Positions 51,101-59,024 of a stretch of DNA of 64,000 bases are shown here, piece by piece; the stretch's first letter is position 1; every line of letters begins with the position of its first letter. The translations under genes were made by a program, and so were the position numbers. Source of the DNA: Holophagales bacterium (lineage in GTDB: Bacteria > Acidobacteriota > Thermoanaerobaculia > Multivoradales > Multivoraceae); assembly GCA_009845425.1 (NCBI GenBank), contig VXZQ01000012.1:248001-312000 (forward strand). Reading direction: 5' to 3'. Under the pieces are notes generated by a model. That model was not told the DNA's origin. It did not search any database and worked only from the letters and a program-made list of their open reading frames with translations.

Positions 51101-51968
51101 CGATTCGCCGGGTGTTCACCAACGCGTCGGCCGTCTCGGGAGCGCCGAAGAGCTCGCCCATCTGCTCGGGGCTCTTCACGTAGAGATCCTTCGGGTAGTG
51201 GAGGCGGTCCTCCTGCTGCTTCGACTTGCTCGTCGAGACGCAGATCAGCGTGTCGTGGCTGTCCCAGTCCTCGGCGGTGAGGAAGTGCGAATCGTTGTCG
51301 CAGACGACGGGCAGGTCGAGGTCCGAAGCGAGGCGCAGGATCTGTTCGTTGACTTCCTCCTGCTCGGGCGTGTCGTGGCGCTGCAGTTCGAGGTAGAAAC
51401 AGGGCTCACCGTCTTCGTCGGCCGGGAAGGTGCGCCGGTGCCACTCGGCTTCTTTCCCGGCCCGCTCGTAGTGATCGTCGCCCCCGGTCTCGATGTACTT
51501 TCTCAGGTGGTAGGCGAGGGAGGAGCCGAGGTGGCCGTTGATCGCGATGAGGCCCTCGTTCCACTGCTCGAGCGTGTCCTTGTCCATCCGCGGCTTGTAG
51601 TAGAAGCCCTCGACGTAGCTGTCGGACGAGAGCTTGACCAGGTTGCTCCAACCGGCCTCGTTGCGCGCCAGCAGCACGAGGTGGAAGCCGCCGTCGGCGA
51701 CGCCCTGGGTCTCCTTGAACCGGCGGTCGGACGTCTCCGTCCTGACATCGGGCGCCACGTACGCCTCGATCCCGAGTATGGGCTTGACGCCCTTCTTCCG
51801 GCAGGCCTCGTAGAAGGCCACCGCGCCGAACAGGTTGCCGTGGTCCGTAAGGGCGACCGCGTCCATGCCGAGGTCGGCGATTCGGTCGACCAGGGGCCCG
51901 ATCCTGTTGCCACCGTCGAGCAGCGAGTACTCGGAGTGGAGGTGCAGGTGGACGAAGTCGGGCGCCAT
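48150..51968 (-). CDS. dnaE: DNA polymerase III alpha subunit
   Basis: 1272 residues, a full-length replicative polymerase of the DnaE1 type. The N-terminal PHP domain has intact-looking metal residues (FVHLHLHSEYSLLDGG, ALTDHGNLFGAVAFYE, ILGIEAYVAPD, DNDSHFLTAEDW), unlike the decayed PHP of enterobacteria, so built-in proofreading is possible. The catalytic core follows with YPDIDIDLCQDGR at about 465-475 and the fingers region GYGFNKSHSVGYTLLAYQTA. A helix-hairpin-helix tail and an OB fold come next (about 1050-1150), then a C-terminal domain. I start at MAPDFVHLHLH (51968), since 33 more upstream codons have no family match. Downstream is PIG-L; comEC lies divergently 134 bases away. Confidence 0.95.
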   Translation of the reverse strand: MAPDFVHLHLHSEYSLLDGGNRIGPLVDRIADLGMDAVALTDHGNLFGAVAFYEACRKKGVKPILGIEAYVAPDVRTETSDRRFKETQGVADGGFHLVLLARNEAGWSNLVKLSSDSYVEGFYYKPRMDKDTLEQWNEGLIAINGHLGSSLAYHLRKYIETGGDDHYERAGKEAEWHRRTFPADEDGEPCFYLELQRHDTPEQEEVNEQILRLASDLDLPVVCDNDSHFLTAEDWDSHDTLICVSTSKSKQQEDRLHYPKDLYVKSPEQMGELFGAPETADALVNTRRIADRCNVELDFSANHAPLVRVERIEAPPLPAGATEPAPGSPKPGSDAWFDRFCAGYRVEPLADQPGEEELDALHADCDRALRELSEAGLAWRYGDRVEDAHRQRLDHELSVLAGKRISAYFLIVWDFVNEARKRDIPATARGSGVGTMVGYTLGLSHACPVRYGLLFERFTDPDRSEYPDIDIDLCQDGRAEILEYVRQKYGYVAQIITFGTMKARAAIRDVGRVHELPLAQVDRISKLIGSELGVTIEQALGREKELTELYESDEQVREVIDTAQQLEGITRHSGVHAAGLVIATQPLANLVPLATSRAQGSKDVLVTQWDGPTVEKMGLLKMDFLGLTTLSIIERCRQLVRETLPQEAIAAAVPDCPEGREPLDLDHIDLADPKVLEVFASADTAGTFQFESEGMRNLLLQMKPDRLEDLVAANALFRPGPMALIPRYCDRKHGREETPQVHEIVDRHTADTHGIMVYQEQVMQIVHELGDVPLREAYTLIKAISKKSRKTINAARQRFVAGARDKGLAKQQATQLFGLIEEFAGYGFNKSHSVGYTLLAYQTAYLKTYFPVQYMAAVLTYAADSTDKLVHYVDECARVKLPNGRSGIEVGTPDIDRSGVRFHVVFEPGEAPASGNGHIRFGLSAVKGVGEKAVRAILEVREEGGRFRSLWDFCRRVPLQTVNRSTVEALIKSGAFDRIHGKDQRAAMVEALGPAIKAGQRAAADRESGQASLLFAGRSKDAREPDDSGQKLPSVPPWSASELLTHEKEALGFFASSHPLDDHRELLERFGNVNVEQLKALPADTEVVLGALLGSLRTTRTRKGRNPGQKMAMIQLEDKSARVEGVLFADAYAEYEEQLERGAVLFFTGRVDRRREEPNLVVSKVVPVEEAPVKLARRLRIHLDLRCEAGTSDDGLNDDLERLRDLLEKRRSRGRNGGVEVEFELELQDRTVLAGANGSRAPVDDAVVSEIDDLLGARGHCRYIGAPPPSRP

Positions 51969-52102
51969 GCTTGGGTGCGAAGAGTCTGCGCCTCGACCGG
52001 CAGCCTCGAACGCTCCCGGCCGGACGCTGACGGGACCTAGCTTCGCACCGGCCGCGGGCCAGCGCAAGCGCTCGAACCGGGTTCGGGTCGGTCCCTTCCG
52101 TC

Positions 52103-54331
52103 ATGGTCCTTGTGGCTGCTGGGCCGCTCGACTGGACCACGGCGCTTCGCCGGGCGCCGCTGTTGCCTCTGGCTGCGGCGTTGTCGGTGGTTCTTCTCGC
52201 CGAAGGTCCTGGGGGCTCGCGAGTCCTGGAACTCGATCCGGAGCGTCCGGCTACGGTCGATGTGGCAGTGCCGGTGCTCGGGGCCGCGGCCTGGGAGCGT
52301 GCCGACCACGGGTGGACCGCGAGGGCGAGAGTGCACGTGATCGAGCAGTCGGGACGGCGGGTCCCCGGCCCCGGGCGTGTCTGGCTGCGGCTGGGCGGCG
52401 AGCAGGCGCCGCCGCAGGAGACGCGGCTCCAGGTGCGCGGGTACTTCTCGCGGCGGCCTGCGTACCGCAATCTGCACGTCTCCCGGCCGGGCGAGTGGGG
52501 CTTCAACGTGAAGAGTCGCTGGTTGATGGTCGCGGTCGGCAGGGCTCCGGGCCGAGGCTCTCGGCTACTGGCCGGGCTGCGGCAGTGGCTCCTGCGACCC
52601 GTCGACGAGGCGGAGGGGCCCGGCGCTTTGCTGGCCCGGGCTCTGGTCTTCGGCGACGCGCGTCGGGTGCCGCCGGAGTGGCGCACGGGGTTGCGGCGGG
52701 CGGGGCTCTCCCACCTGCTCGCCGTGTCGGGACTGCACGTCGGACTGCTCCTGGCCGGGTTCTGGTGGATCTTCGGGGCATTGTCCGGGCGTCTTGCCTG
52801 GGCCGGGGCCGTTTCCATCCTGTTGCTCTACGGCTGCCTCGTCGGCCCGCGGCCCTCGTTTCTCCGGGCGGCGGTGATGGCGCTGCTGGTGTTTCTGGCC
52901 ATGGCGCTCGAACGGCCGCCGCAGGCGCTCAACTCGCTTTGCGCCGCGTTGATCCTGCTCCTCGCGCTCGATCCCGATGCCGGCGGCGATCTGGGCTTTC
53001 GGCTCAGCTTTCTGGCCACGGCCGGGATCCTGGTTCTGGCGCCTCGTCTGCTGACCTGGTGGCGGGGAGGGCCGGAGACCCGTTCGCCGAAACCGGTGGC
53101 GGTTGCGCTGGCCGCGACGTTCGCGGCCCAGCTTGCCACCCTGCCGATCACCGCGGTCGAGATCGGCCTTCTCACGCCGCTGTCGCCGCTGCTCAACCTG
53201 GCGTTCGTGCCCCTCACTGCCCTCGTGCTCGGCTTCTCGTTGGTCTGGGTTGCTCTGGCGGCCCTGGCCTCGACGCCCGTGCTTTCGGCGGCTGCGGGAC
53301 CGTGCGCCCGGGCCGTCCAGACGATTCTCGATCTGCTCAGCGTGCCCTTTGCCTCGCTAGCGCACCTGCCGCCGGGCTTGTGGCTCGCCCCGCCGGTCAG
53401 CGTCGACGGGACGGCTGCGCTTGCGCTGGCGACCTGGCTTGGAGTCCTGGCGTCGGGTTTCCGCCGGGCGATCTGGGCACTCGCGCTGGTCCTGGTCTGT
53501 ACCCCCGCCTCGCCGGAGGACGAGCCGGTGCTGGCGATGCTCGATGTCGGACAGGGCGAGGCGGTGCTGCTTCGGAGCGGCGAGCGCGGACCGGTGATCC
53601 TGGTCGACGGCGGCGGTTTCCGGCGCGGCAACTTCGCGGAGGCGGCGTTGCTCCAGGCTCTCGCGGCGGAAGGTGTCCATCGCATTGACCTGGGAATCCT
53701 GTCGCATGGGGATTCGGACCATTGCCGGGGTCTCCTCGAGTTGACCTCTTACCTGAGGATCGAGCGGCTGTGGGCGGTGCCGGTCGAACTGCGCGACGGA
53801 TGCGGCCGTGCCCTGGCTGATCGGCTGGGCGGGCGGGTCCGTGGAGTGGGGCGCGGCTACGCCGACCGGGTGGGGGCCTGGGACCTGGAGGTCCTTCATC
53901 CCGGGGCGGACCGCCCGGAGGGCGGCAACTCCGCATCCATGGTCTTACGCGCCTGCGCCGGCGGCTCCTGCGTGTTGCTGACCGGGGACCTCGATCTCAT
54001 GGGCGAGCGGGAACTCCTCGCCAGGTCGCGACGGCGCGGGATCCCGCTTCGAAGCGAGGTGCTCAAGGTGGCGCATCATGGCAGCCGGACCTCGACCGGT
54101 GCCGCGCTGCTGGCGGCTGTGAACCCGAGTCTTGCGTTGGTGTCGGCCGGCCGACGAAATCCGTACGGCCACCCCTCGCCGGAGGTCGTGACAAGGATCG
54201 AACGCCGGGGGATCCGGGTCCTGCGCACGGACCTCCACGGCCGGATCGAGGTTCGTTTTCGGCGCGACGGTTCTGGCGGCCGGCGCCCGGTGCTTCGGGT
54301 CGCGGCCTGGCCGCGGGGCCGGGCGGGCTAG
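52103..54331 (+). CDS. comEC: ComEC/Rec2-type DNA uptake channel
   Basis: 742 residues. The N-terminal part has two hydrophobic segments and an OB-like domain (about 40-140). The competence domain (about 175-450) has LLAVSGLHVGLLLAGFWWIF, GPRPSFLRAAVMALLVFLAM, LNSLCAALILLLALDPDAGG and LPITAVEIGLLTPLSPLLNL. The C-terminal metallo-beta-lactamase domain (about 475-735) opens with LAMLDVGQGEAVLLR and has LSHGDSDHCRG, VLLTGDLDLMGERELL and LKVAHHGSRTSTGAALL. The protein forms the inner-membrane channel for single-stranded DNA in natural transformation. Other com genes are not in view. The start codon is the first ATG and has no clear ribosome site. Confidence 0.92.
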   Translation: MVLVAAGPLDWTTALRRAPLLPLAAALSVVLLAEGPGGSRVLELDPERPATVDVAVPVLGAAAWERADHGWTARARVHVIEQSGRRVPGPGRVWLRLGGEQAPPQETRLQVRGYFSRRPAYRNLHVSRPGEWGFNVKSRWLMVAVGRAPGRGSRLLAGLRQWLLRPVDEAEGPGALLARALVFGDARRVPPEWRTGLRRAGLSHLLAVSGLHVGLLLAGFWWIFGALSGRLAWAGAVSILLLYGCLVGPRPSFLRAAVMALLVFLAMALERPPQALNSLCAALILLLALDPDAGGDLGFRLSFLATAGILVLAPRLLTWWRGGPETRSPKPVAVALAATFAAQLATLPITAVEIGLLTPLSPLLNLAFVPLTALVLGFSLVWVALAALASTPVLSAAAGPCARAVQTILDLLSVPFASLAHLPPGLWLAPPVSVDGTAALALATWLGVLASGFRRAIWALALVLVCTPASPEDEPVLAMLDVGQGEAVLLRSGERGPVILVDGGGFRRGNFAEAALLQALAAEGVHRIDLGILSHGDSDHCRGLLELTSYLRIERLWAVPVELRDGCGRALADRLGGRVRGVGRGYADRVGAWDLEVLHPGADRPEGGNSASMVLRACAGGSCVLLTGDLDLMGERELLARSRRRGIPLRSEVLKVAHHGSRTSTGAALLAAVNPSLALVSAGRRNPYGHPSPEVVTRIERRGIRVLRTDLHGRIEVRFRRDGSGGRRPVLRVAAWPRGRAG

Positions 54332-54348
54332 CGTCGGCGCTTCGGGGC

Positions 54349-54354
54349 TATCCT
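54349..54354 (+). promoter_or_regulatory. -10-like box (TATCCT) 6 bases before ATG
   Basis: TATCCT ends six bases before the miaA ATG, the leaderless-type spacing. It would let miaA be read independently of comEC. Confidence 0.4.
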
Positions 54355-54360
54355 GCAACC

Positions 54361-55368
54361 ATGTCCTCGCCTTCCTGGCAGGTGATCGCCGTGCTCGGCC
54401 CGACCGCTACCGGCAAGAGCGCGTTCGCGATGGCGCTGGCGGGCGATCTCGCCGGACAGGGACTCGCCGCCGAGTTGATCAGCGCCGACGCCCTGCAGGC
54501 CTACCGGGGGTTGACGATCGGCACGGCGAAGCCCGGACCGAGAGAGAGAACCCGGGTCCGCCACCACCTGATCGACGTCATCGAGCCGCACCAGGCGTTC
54601 TCGGCCGGGGAGTTCGCGCGCCGCGCGGCGGTGGCGGTCGCGGAGGTCGAGGCGCGCGGCGCGCTGCCGGTACTGGTGGGCGGCAGCGGTTTTTATCTGC
54701 GCGCCCTGTTCGAAGGACTCGCGCCGGTGCCGCCGGTCGGCGCCGACGTGCGCGAGGCGTTGCGGGCCGACCTTCACTCTCATGGCCTCTGCCATCTCGT
54801 CCGGGAGCTGCGGAGAGTGGATCGGGAGAGCGCCGAGACGCTTTCTCCGGGCGATACCCAGCGCGTCCTGCGCGCGCTCGAGGTGGTACGCGCAACCGGC
54901 CGGCCGCTGTCCGAGTGGCAGCGGCTGGGGACGGAGGGCCGGCTCGAGCGAAGGCTGCTGAAGATCGGATTGACCCTGCCGAGAACCGTTCTGTACGATG
55001 TCGTGGAGAAGCGGGCCGGACGCATGCTGGAGCGCGGCTGGCTGGCCGAGGTAGAGCGCCTGCGGGACAGTTATCTCCCGGAACATGCGCGCGGGCGTGG
55101 CGGTTGCTCCCTGGGGGAGTTGCCGGCGTTCCAGGCCATCGGCTACCGGCAGCTTGCCGATCACCTGGATGGGAACTTGACGCTGGAGCAGGCCTTGGAG
55201 GAAACGGTCCGGGCGACGCGCCGCTACGCCAAGCGGCAGGAGACGTGGTTCCGGAAGGAGCCGCACGTGCGCTGGATCGACGCGTCGAAGACCGGCGAAA
55301 CGGAGCGGGCGCGAAAGCGGATCGTCGAGGCGCTGGTCGGCGGCCGGCCCCTGGAGGTGGCGCCGTGA
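54361..55368 (+). CDS. miaA: tRNA dimethylallyltransferase
   Basis: 335 residues. It transfers a dimethylallyl group to A37 of tRNAs reading UNN codons. The P-loop GPTATGKSAFAMALA, the DSxQ-equivalent SADALQAYRGLTIGTAKP, HHLIDVIEPHQAFSAGEF, VLVGGSGFYLRALFEGL and AIGYRQLADHLDG are all present, with the C-terminal RRYAKRQETWFRKE. The usual Asp of DSxQ is kept as Asp in SADALQ. The TGA overlaps a GTG start of the next gene (GTGA). In many bacteria miaA neighbours hfq, which is not seen here. Confidence 0.95.
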   Translation: MSSPSWQVIAVLGPTATGKSAFAMALAGDLAGQGLAAELISADALQAYRGLTIGTAKPGPRERTRVRHHLIDVIEPHQAFSAGEFARRAAVAVAEVEARGALPVLVGGSGFYLRALFEGLAPVPPVGADVREALRADLHSHGLCHLVRELRRVDRESAETLSPGDTQRVLRALEVVRATGRPLSEWQRLGTEGRLERRLLKIGLTLPRTVLYDVVEKRAGRMLERGWLAEVERLRDSYLPEHARGRGGCSLGELPAFQAIGYRQLADHLDGNLTLEQALEETVRATRRYAKRQETWFRKEPHVRWIDASKTGETERARKRIVEALVGGRPLEVAP

Positions 55369-56699
55369 GCGTTTCCCGCGTCCTGGCTGGTGCGCTGGTC
55401 GCCACCCTGGCGGGCACCGCCTGCATGACGACCGCCATTGTCGAACCGCCGCCGCGAGTCACTGAACTCGACGCCGGCATCCGCTCCTTCCTCCGGGCAC
55501 CGCTTCTCGGCTACGAGGGCAACATTCCGGAGCAGAGCCGCTACGAACTGACCGGGGCCTCGGAGGCGCTCGCGCGCGGCGAGGCGGAGGTTGCTCGCAA
55601 TAGCGCGGAGACGCTGCTCGAAATCGACCCGACGCTGCTGCCGGCGGCCGTGCTGCTGGCCCAGACGTACCTGGCCGCGGGCGAGGTCGAGCAGGCCGTC
55701 GATCTGCTGGCGAAGCCGCTCGCCGATCGTCCCGGCTACACGGCGGGTCAGCTCGTCTTTGCGCGAGCGGCGGAGCGGACCGGTGACGCGGTCGCCGCAT
55801 ACGGGGCTTACCGGGGCATCGCCGCCCTCGACGACGTGGCGGCGGAGCGCGCCGCGGTTCTCGAGGACGAGGCCAGAGCGGAGCTGGTCGGCCGGATTGC
55901 GGCGGCGATCGGCGCCGGCGGGCTTTCGGATGCCGCCGTGGCGCTCGAGGTTCTGCGGGCGTGGTCGCCGGGCGACCCGGCGGCCGTGGACCTGGGACGG
56001 CGCCTGGCGCGAGCCCGCGGTGACACCGGGGCTGAGTTGGCGGCGATTCGCGAACTCGTTGCGGCCGGCAACGCCTCCCTGGAAGTGCACCACCGCCAGG
56101 CGGCGCTGGAGCTCGAGGCGGGTGACGCCCGCCGCGGGCTGGAGCTCTACGAACAGCTCGCCCAACGGCATCCCGGGAACAGCGAGATCGCGGCGGGCCT
56201 CACCGCGGCTCGCTTCACCTGGCGAACCAGGCTGCTGCCGGAGAGCGTGCGCGAGCTGTTCGAGGCCTCGAGTCTCCTGCGAGGCGATTTCGCGGCGCTC
56301 ACCGCCTGGCTCGTGCCAGGAGTCAGGACCGGACCGGCCGGCAGCACGGTGATCGTCAGCGACATCCTGGAGCATCCACATCGTCGCGAGATCGCCTGGC
56401 TCCTGAACCTGGGGCTGATGGAGCCGGTGGACGCGGCGGTGCGCCGTTTCGCCCCGGACAACTACATGCGGCGCGGTCCGGCGCTGGCAACGCTGCTCCG
56501 CATGCCGGGCCGGATCGGCGGCGGCGCCGCCTGCGTCGGCGAGGCGGGCGGGCCGGCCGCGGAGGACGTGGAAGCTGTCTGTGCGGCCGCCCTGCGCTGC
56601 CGACTCATCTCGGAGCCGGCGGAGTGCCGCCCGGAACGGGCGATCTCGGGGCCGGAAGCCGTGGAAGCGTTGCGACGGACGCTGCATCTGATTCAGTAA
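55365..56699 (+). CDS. TPR-containing probable lipoprotein
   Basis: 444 residues, not recognised as a named family. The N-terminus (VLAGALVATLAGTAC) looks like a lipoprotein signal, though its -3 residue is Gly. Residues about 50-260 form TPR-like helices (GEAEVARNSAETLLEIDPTL, AAGEVEQAVDLLAKPLADRP, GDARRGLELYEQLAQRHPGN). The C-terminal third carries a different helical part with four Cys (AACVG, EAVCAAALRCRL, PAECRP). GTG start in a GTGA overlap with miaA. An assembly or scaffold role at the membrane is likely; nothing more can be said. Confidence 0.75.
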   Translation: MSVSRVLAGALVATLAGTACMTTAIVEPPPRVTELDAGIRSFLRAPLLGYEGNIPEQSRYELTGASEALARGEAEVARNSAETLLEIDPTLLPAAVLLAQTYLAAGEVEQAVDLLAKPLADRPGYTAGQLVFARAAERTGDAVAAYGAYRGIAALDDVAAERAAVLEDEARAELVGRIAAAIGAGGLSDAAVALEVLRAWSPGDPAAVDLGRRLARARGDTGAELAAIRELVAAGNASLEVHHRQAALELEAGDARRGLELYEQLAQRHPGNSEIAAGLTAARFTWRTRLLPESVRELFEASSLLRGDFAALTAWLVPGVRTGPAGSTVIVSDILEHPHRREIAWLLNLGLMEPVDAAVRRFAPDNYMRRGPALATLLRMPGRIGGGAACVGEAGGPAAEDVEAVCAAALRCRLISEPAECRPERAISGPEAVEALRRTLHLIQ

Positions 56700-56702
56700 C
56701 CT
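56697..56702 (+). promoter_or_regulatory. -10-like box (TAACCT) 8 bases before ATG
   Basis: TAACCT overlaps the stop of the TPR lipoprotein gene and ends eight bases before the ATG at 56711. It is compatible with a leaderless or near-leaderless message. Confidence 0.3.
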
Positions 56703-56710
56703 TCGTTCTG

Positions 56711-57364
56711 ATGACCGCAGCCCCCACCTCCGCCGGCAACAGGGCCGCCGGCGACACGACCGCCGTTGCCACTCTCGACCGGGAGCGCGCCATCGTTCTG
56801 GTCATCGATCTCCAGGGTCGGCTGGTGGACCTGATGGACCGGTCCCGGATGCTGCTCGACGGAACCGCGAGGCTGTTGCGGCTGGCGCAGTTGTTCGACC
56901 TGCCGGTGATCGTCACCGAGCAGTATCCGCAGGGCCTGGGTTCGACCCGGGAGGAGGTGGAGGCGGCGATTCTGGAGACGGATCCGGACGGCAGCCGCAC
57001 GTGGAGGGTGGAGAAGGACTCTTTCGGCTGCTGCGGGGTGCCGGCGTTCGAGGAGGCTCTGGATGCCGCCAGGCCGGGACTGCCGCCGCCCGACCGCCAG
57101 GTCGTCGTCGCGGGGATCGAGGCGCACATCTGCGTCGTGCAGACAGTGCTCGACCTGATGGCGAAGGGGACCGACGTCCACGTCTGCTGGGACTGTGTCA
57201 GCTCGCGTGGCGAGGAGTACCGTCGCCACGCGCTCGATCGGATGGGCAATGCGGGCGCCCAGATCACGAACCACGAGTCCGTCGCCTTCGAACTCGCCAG
57301 AGACAAGAACCACCCGCAGTTCAGGGGCGTGAACAGGCTGCTGCGGGAGGGTCAGATCGCGTGA
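56711..57364 (+). CDS. Isochorismatase-family cysteine hydrolase
   Basis: 217 residues with the isochorismatase fold and its Asp-Lys-Cys triad: IVLVIDLQGRLVDLM (Asp), RVEKDSFGCCGVPAFEEAL (Lys), and VVAGIEAHICVVQTVLDLM (Cys), plus the cis-peptide context before the Cys. This subgroup includes nicotinamidase-like and YcaC-like hydrolases; length and DLPVIVTEQYPQGLG resemble YcaC-type proteins of unknown substrate. The first 20 residues are a Thr/Ala-rich extension. The stop overlaps the next GTG start (GTGA). Confidence 0.85.
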   Translation: MTAAPTSAGNRAAGDTTAVATLDRERAIVLVIDLQGRLVDLMDRSRMLLDGTARLLRLAQLFDLPVIVTEQYPQGLGSTREEVEAAILETDPDGSRTWRVEKDSFGCCGVPAFEEALDAARPGLPPPDRQVVVAGIEAHICVVQTVLDLMAKGTDVHVCWDCVSSRGEEYRRHALDRMGNAGAQITNHESVAFELARDKNHPQFRGVNRLLREGQIA

Positions 57365-58047
57365 AGCTCGCCGGCCCGCGCCTCGTCCGGGCCGTCCTGC
57401 CGGTGTTGCTGTGCCTGCCGGCGGCCGCGCAGACACCTGCCGGGACGAGCGACGCCGAGGCCGCGGTCCGCGCCACCTTCGAGGCCTACCGCCAGGCGTT
57501 GATGGCCGGCGACGGCGAGGTGGCGGCCTCCCTGGTGGATCGGGAGACAGGTAACTACTACCGGCAGCTCAAGTGGCTGGTGCTCGAAGGAGGCGAGGAG
57601 GAGGTTCGTCAGCGCACGTTCGTGGACCGTTTCCTGGTCGTCGCCTTCCGCCACCAGTTCTCCGGCAACGAACTGGCGGAGATGGAACTCGCGGACGTGA
57701 TCGTGCGCGCCATGGAGATCGGCTGGATCAACTCTGCGGCGATCGAGCAGCTCGCGGTCGGTACCGTCCGGATCGAGGGAAGCGAGGCCGTGGCCGAGGC
57801 CCGAACCCGGGCGTCGCTCGAGGACCCCTCCCTCGCGGGCGGGATGGACGAACTGGAGTACCGCTTCGTGAACGAGGACGGCCGGTGGAAGTTCCAGTTC
57901 AGCGCTCTCGTTATGTCGATCGACGGGGTGATGCGGAATCTCGCGGCGCAGCTCAACACGGACGAGGACGACCTCATCTTCACGCTCGTCGAGTCCCTGA
58001 CCGGCGTCGAAGTGCTGCCCGAGGTCTGGGAATCGCAGGATCGCTGA
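57361..58047 (+). CDS. Exported NTF2/SnoaL-like hypothetical protein
   Basis: 228 residues. A signal peptide (LVRAVLPVLLCLPAAAQ) precedes an NTF2-like cone fold, suggested by EAAVRATFEAYRQALMAGDG at the start and by YRFVNEDGRWKFQF at the end. No catalytic residues can be named. GTG start in a GTGA overlap with the isochorismatase-like gene, so the two are co-translated. The fold call is from pattern only. Confidence 0.65.
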   Translation: MKLAGPRLVRAVLPVLLCLPAAAQTPAGTSDAEAAVRATFEAYRQALMAGDGEVAASLVDRETGNYYRQLKWLVLEGGEEEVRQRTFVDRFLVVAFRHQFSGNELAEMELADVIVRAMEIGWINSAAIEQLAVGTVRIEGSEAVAEARTRASLEDPSLAGGMDELEYRFVNEDGRWKFQFSALVMSIDGVMRNLAAQLNTDEDDLIFTLVESLTGVEVLPEVWESQDR

Positions 58048-58076
58048 CCGGGAGCGGCGCCGGCGGTTCGGTGCGG

Positions 58077-58082
58077 TACGAT
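58077..58082 (+). promoter_or_regulatory. -10-like box (TACGAT) 6 bases before GTG
   Basis: TACGAT ends six bases before the GTG at 58089 and is the same hexamer as before the other DUF4159 gene (17916-17921). Confidence 0.4.
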
Positions 58083-58088
58083 CCCGCC

Positions 58089-58973
58089 GTGCCGAGCAGG
58101 CGAACAGATCTCCTCGTCCTGGCTGCTGCCCTCCTGGCAGGTGGGGGGGCGGCGCTGGTGGCTTGGGGCGCGGCTCCGGCCGCGGAGCCGCAGGTCGGTG
58201 CCTCCGACGATCGAAGGGCCTTTCGCGGCCGCCACCGGGGCCCGCTGCCGCCCCAGGCGATGCGGACCTACGAGAGGTATCTGTATCGGCCCGTGGACCC
58301 GTACGAAGTCCAGCGAGAGTTCTACTTCACGCGTCTGGCCTATAGCGGCCACATGTACAGGGGATTTGCTGGCAGTTGGTCGATCGACTATCCGAAGGCC
58401 GACCGCCAGTTCATGATCGGACTCAAGCGGCTGCTTGACCAGTTGGATGCCTACGACTACGACCACGCGTTGCCGGCGACGCATCCTGAGCTCTTCCGTT
58501 TCCCCTTCCTGTACTCGGTCGAGGTCGGCTACATGGCGCTCAGTCCGGCGGAGCGTGAGGCGCTGCGCAGGTACCTGCTCGCGGGCGGCTTCTGGGTCAT
58601 CGACGACTTCTGGGGCTCCTGGGAATGGGCGAACCTGGAGCGCGAACTGTCCCTGCTGCTGCCGGAGTACCCGATCGTCGAGCTTCCCCTCGACCACCCG
58701 ATCTTCCACTGCTTCTATGACGTGGAGGAGATTCTCCAGGTGCCGAACGTAGGTCAGGGGCGGTACGGAGGTCCGACCTGGGAGCAGGACGGCTTCACGC
58801 CTCACGTTCGCGGCATCTTCGACGAGCAGGGCCGCCTGATGGTCGTGATCAACTGGAACACGGACCTCGGCGACGCCTGGGAGTGGGCGGAAGACGAGTG
58901 GTATCCGGTGCGGTTCTCCCACTACGCGTACCAGATGGGGGTTAACTTCGTCGTCTACGCGATGTCGCATTGA
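58089..58973 (+). CDS. DUF4159 domain protein (second copy)
   Basis: 294 residues, paralogous to the protein at 17929-18771: FRFPFLYSVEVGYMALS, LLAGGFWVIDDFWGSWEW, ELPLDHPIFHCFYDVEEILQ, GIFDEQGRLMVVINWNTDLG and the end MGVNFVVYAMSH align throughout. An N-terminal membrane segment (LLVLAAALLAGGGAALVAWG) and a charged linker of about 30 residues are extra. GTG start. The next gene is a VWA membrane protein, the classical neighbour type of DUF4159, so this copy is probably the one tied to a MoxR/Bat-like system; MoxR and DUF58 genes are not in the window. Confidence 0.8.
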   Translation: MPSRRTDLLVLAAALLAGGGAALVAWGAAPAAEPQVGASDDRRAFRGRHRGPLPPQAMRTYERYLYRPVDPYEVQREFYFTRLAYSGHMYRGFAGSWSIDYPKADRQFMIGLKRLLDQLDAYDYDHALPATHPELFRFPFLYSVEVGYMALSPAEREALRRYLLAGGFWVIDDFWGSWEWANLERELSLLLPEYPIVELPLDHPIFHCFYDVEEILQVPNVGQGRYGGPTWEQDGFTPHVRGIFDEQGRLMVVINWNTDLGDAWEWAEDEWYPVRFSHYAYQMGVNFVVYAMSH

Positions 58974-59024
58974 GGCGGCGCGGCGTCGTTTTCCGGCTCC
59001 CGCGTTCTTCCTGTTTCCGTTCCC

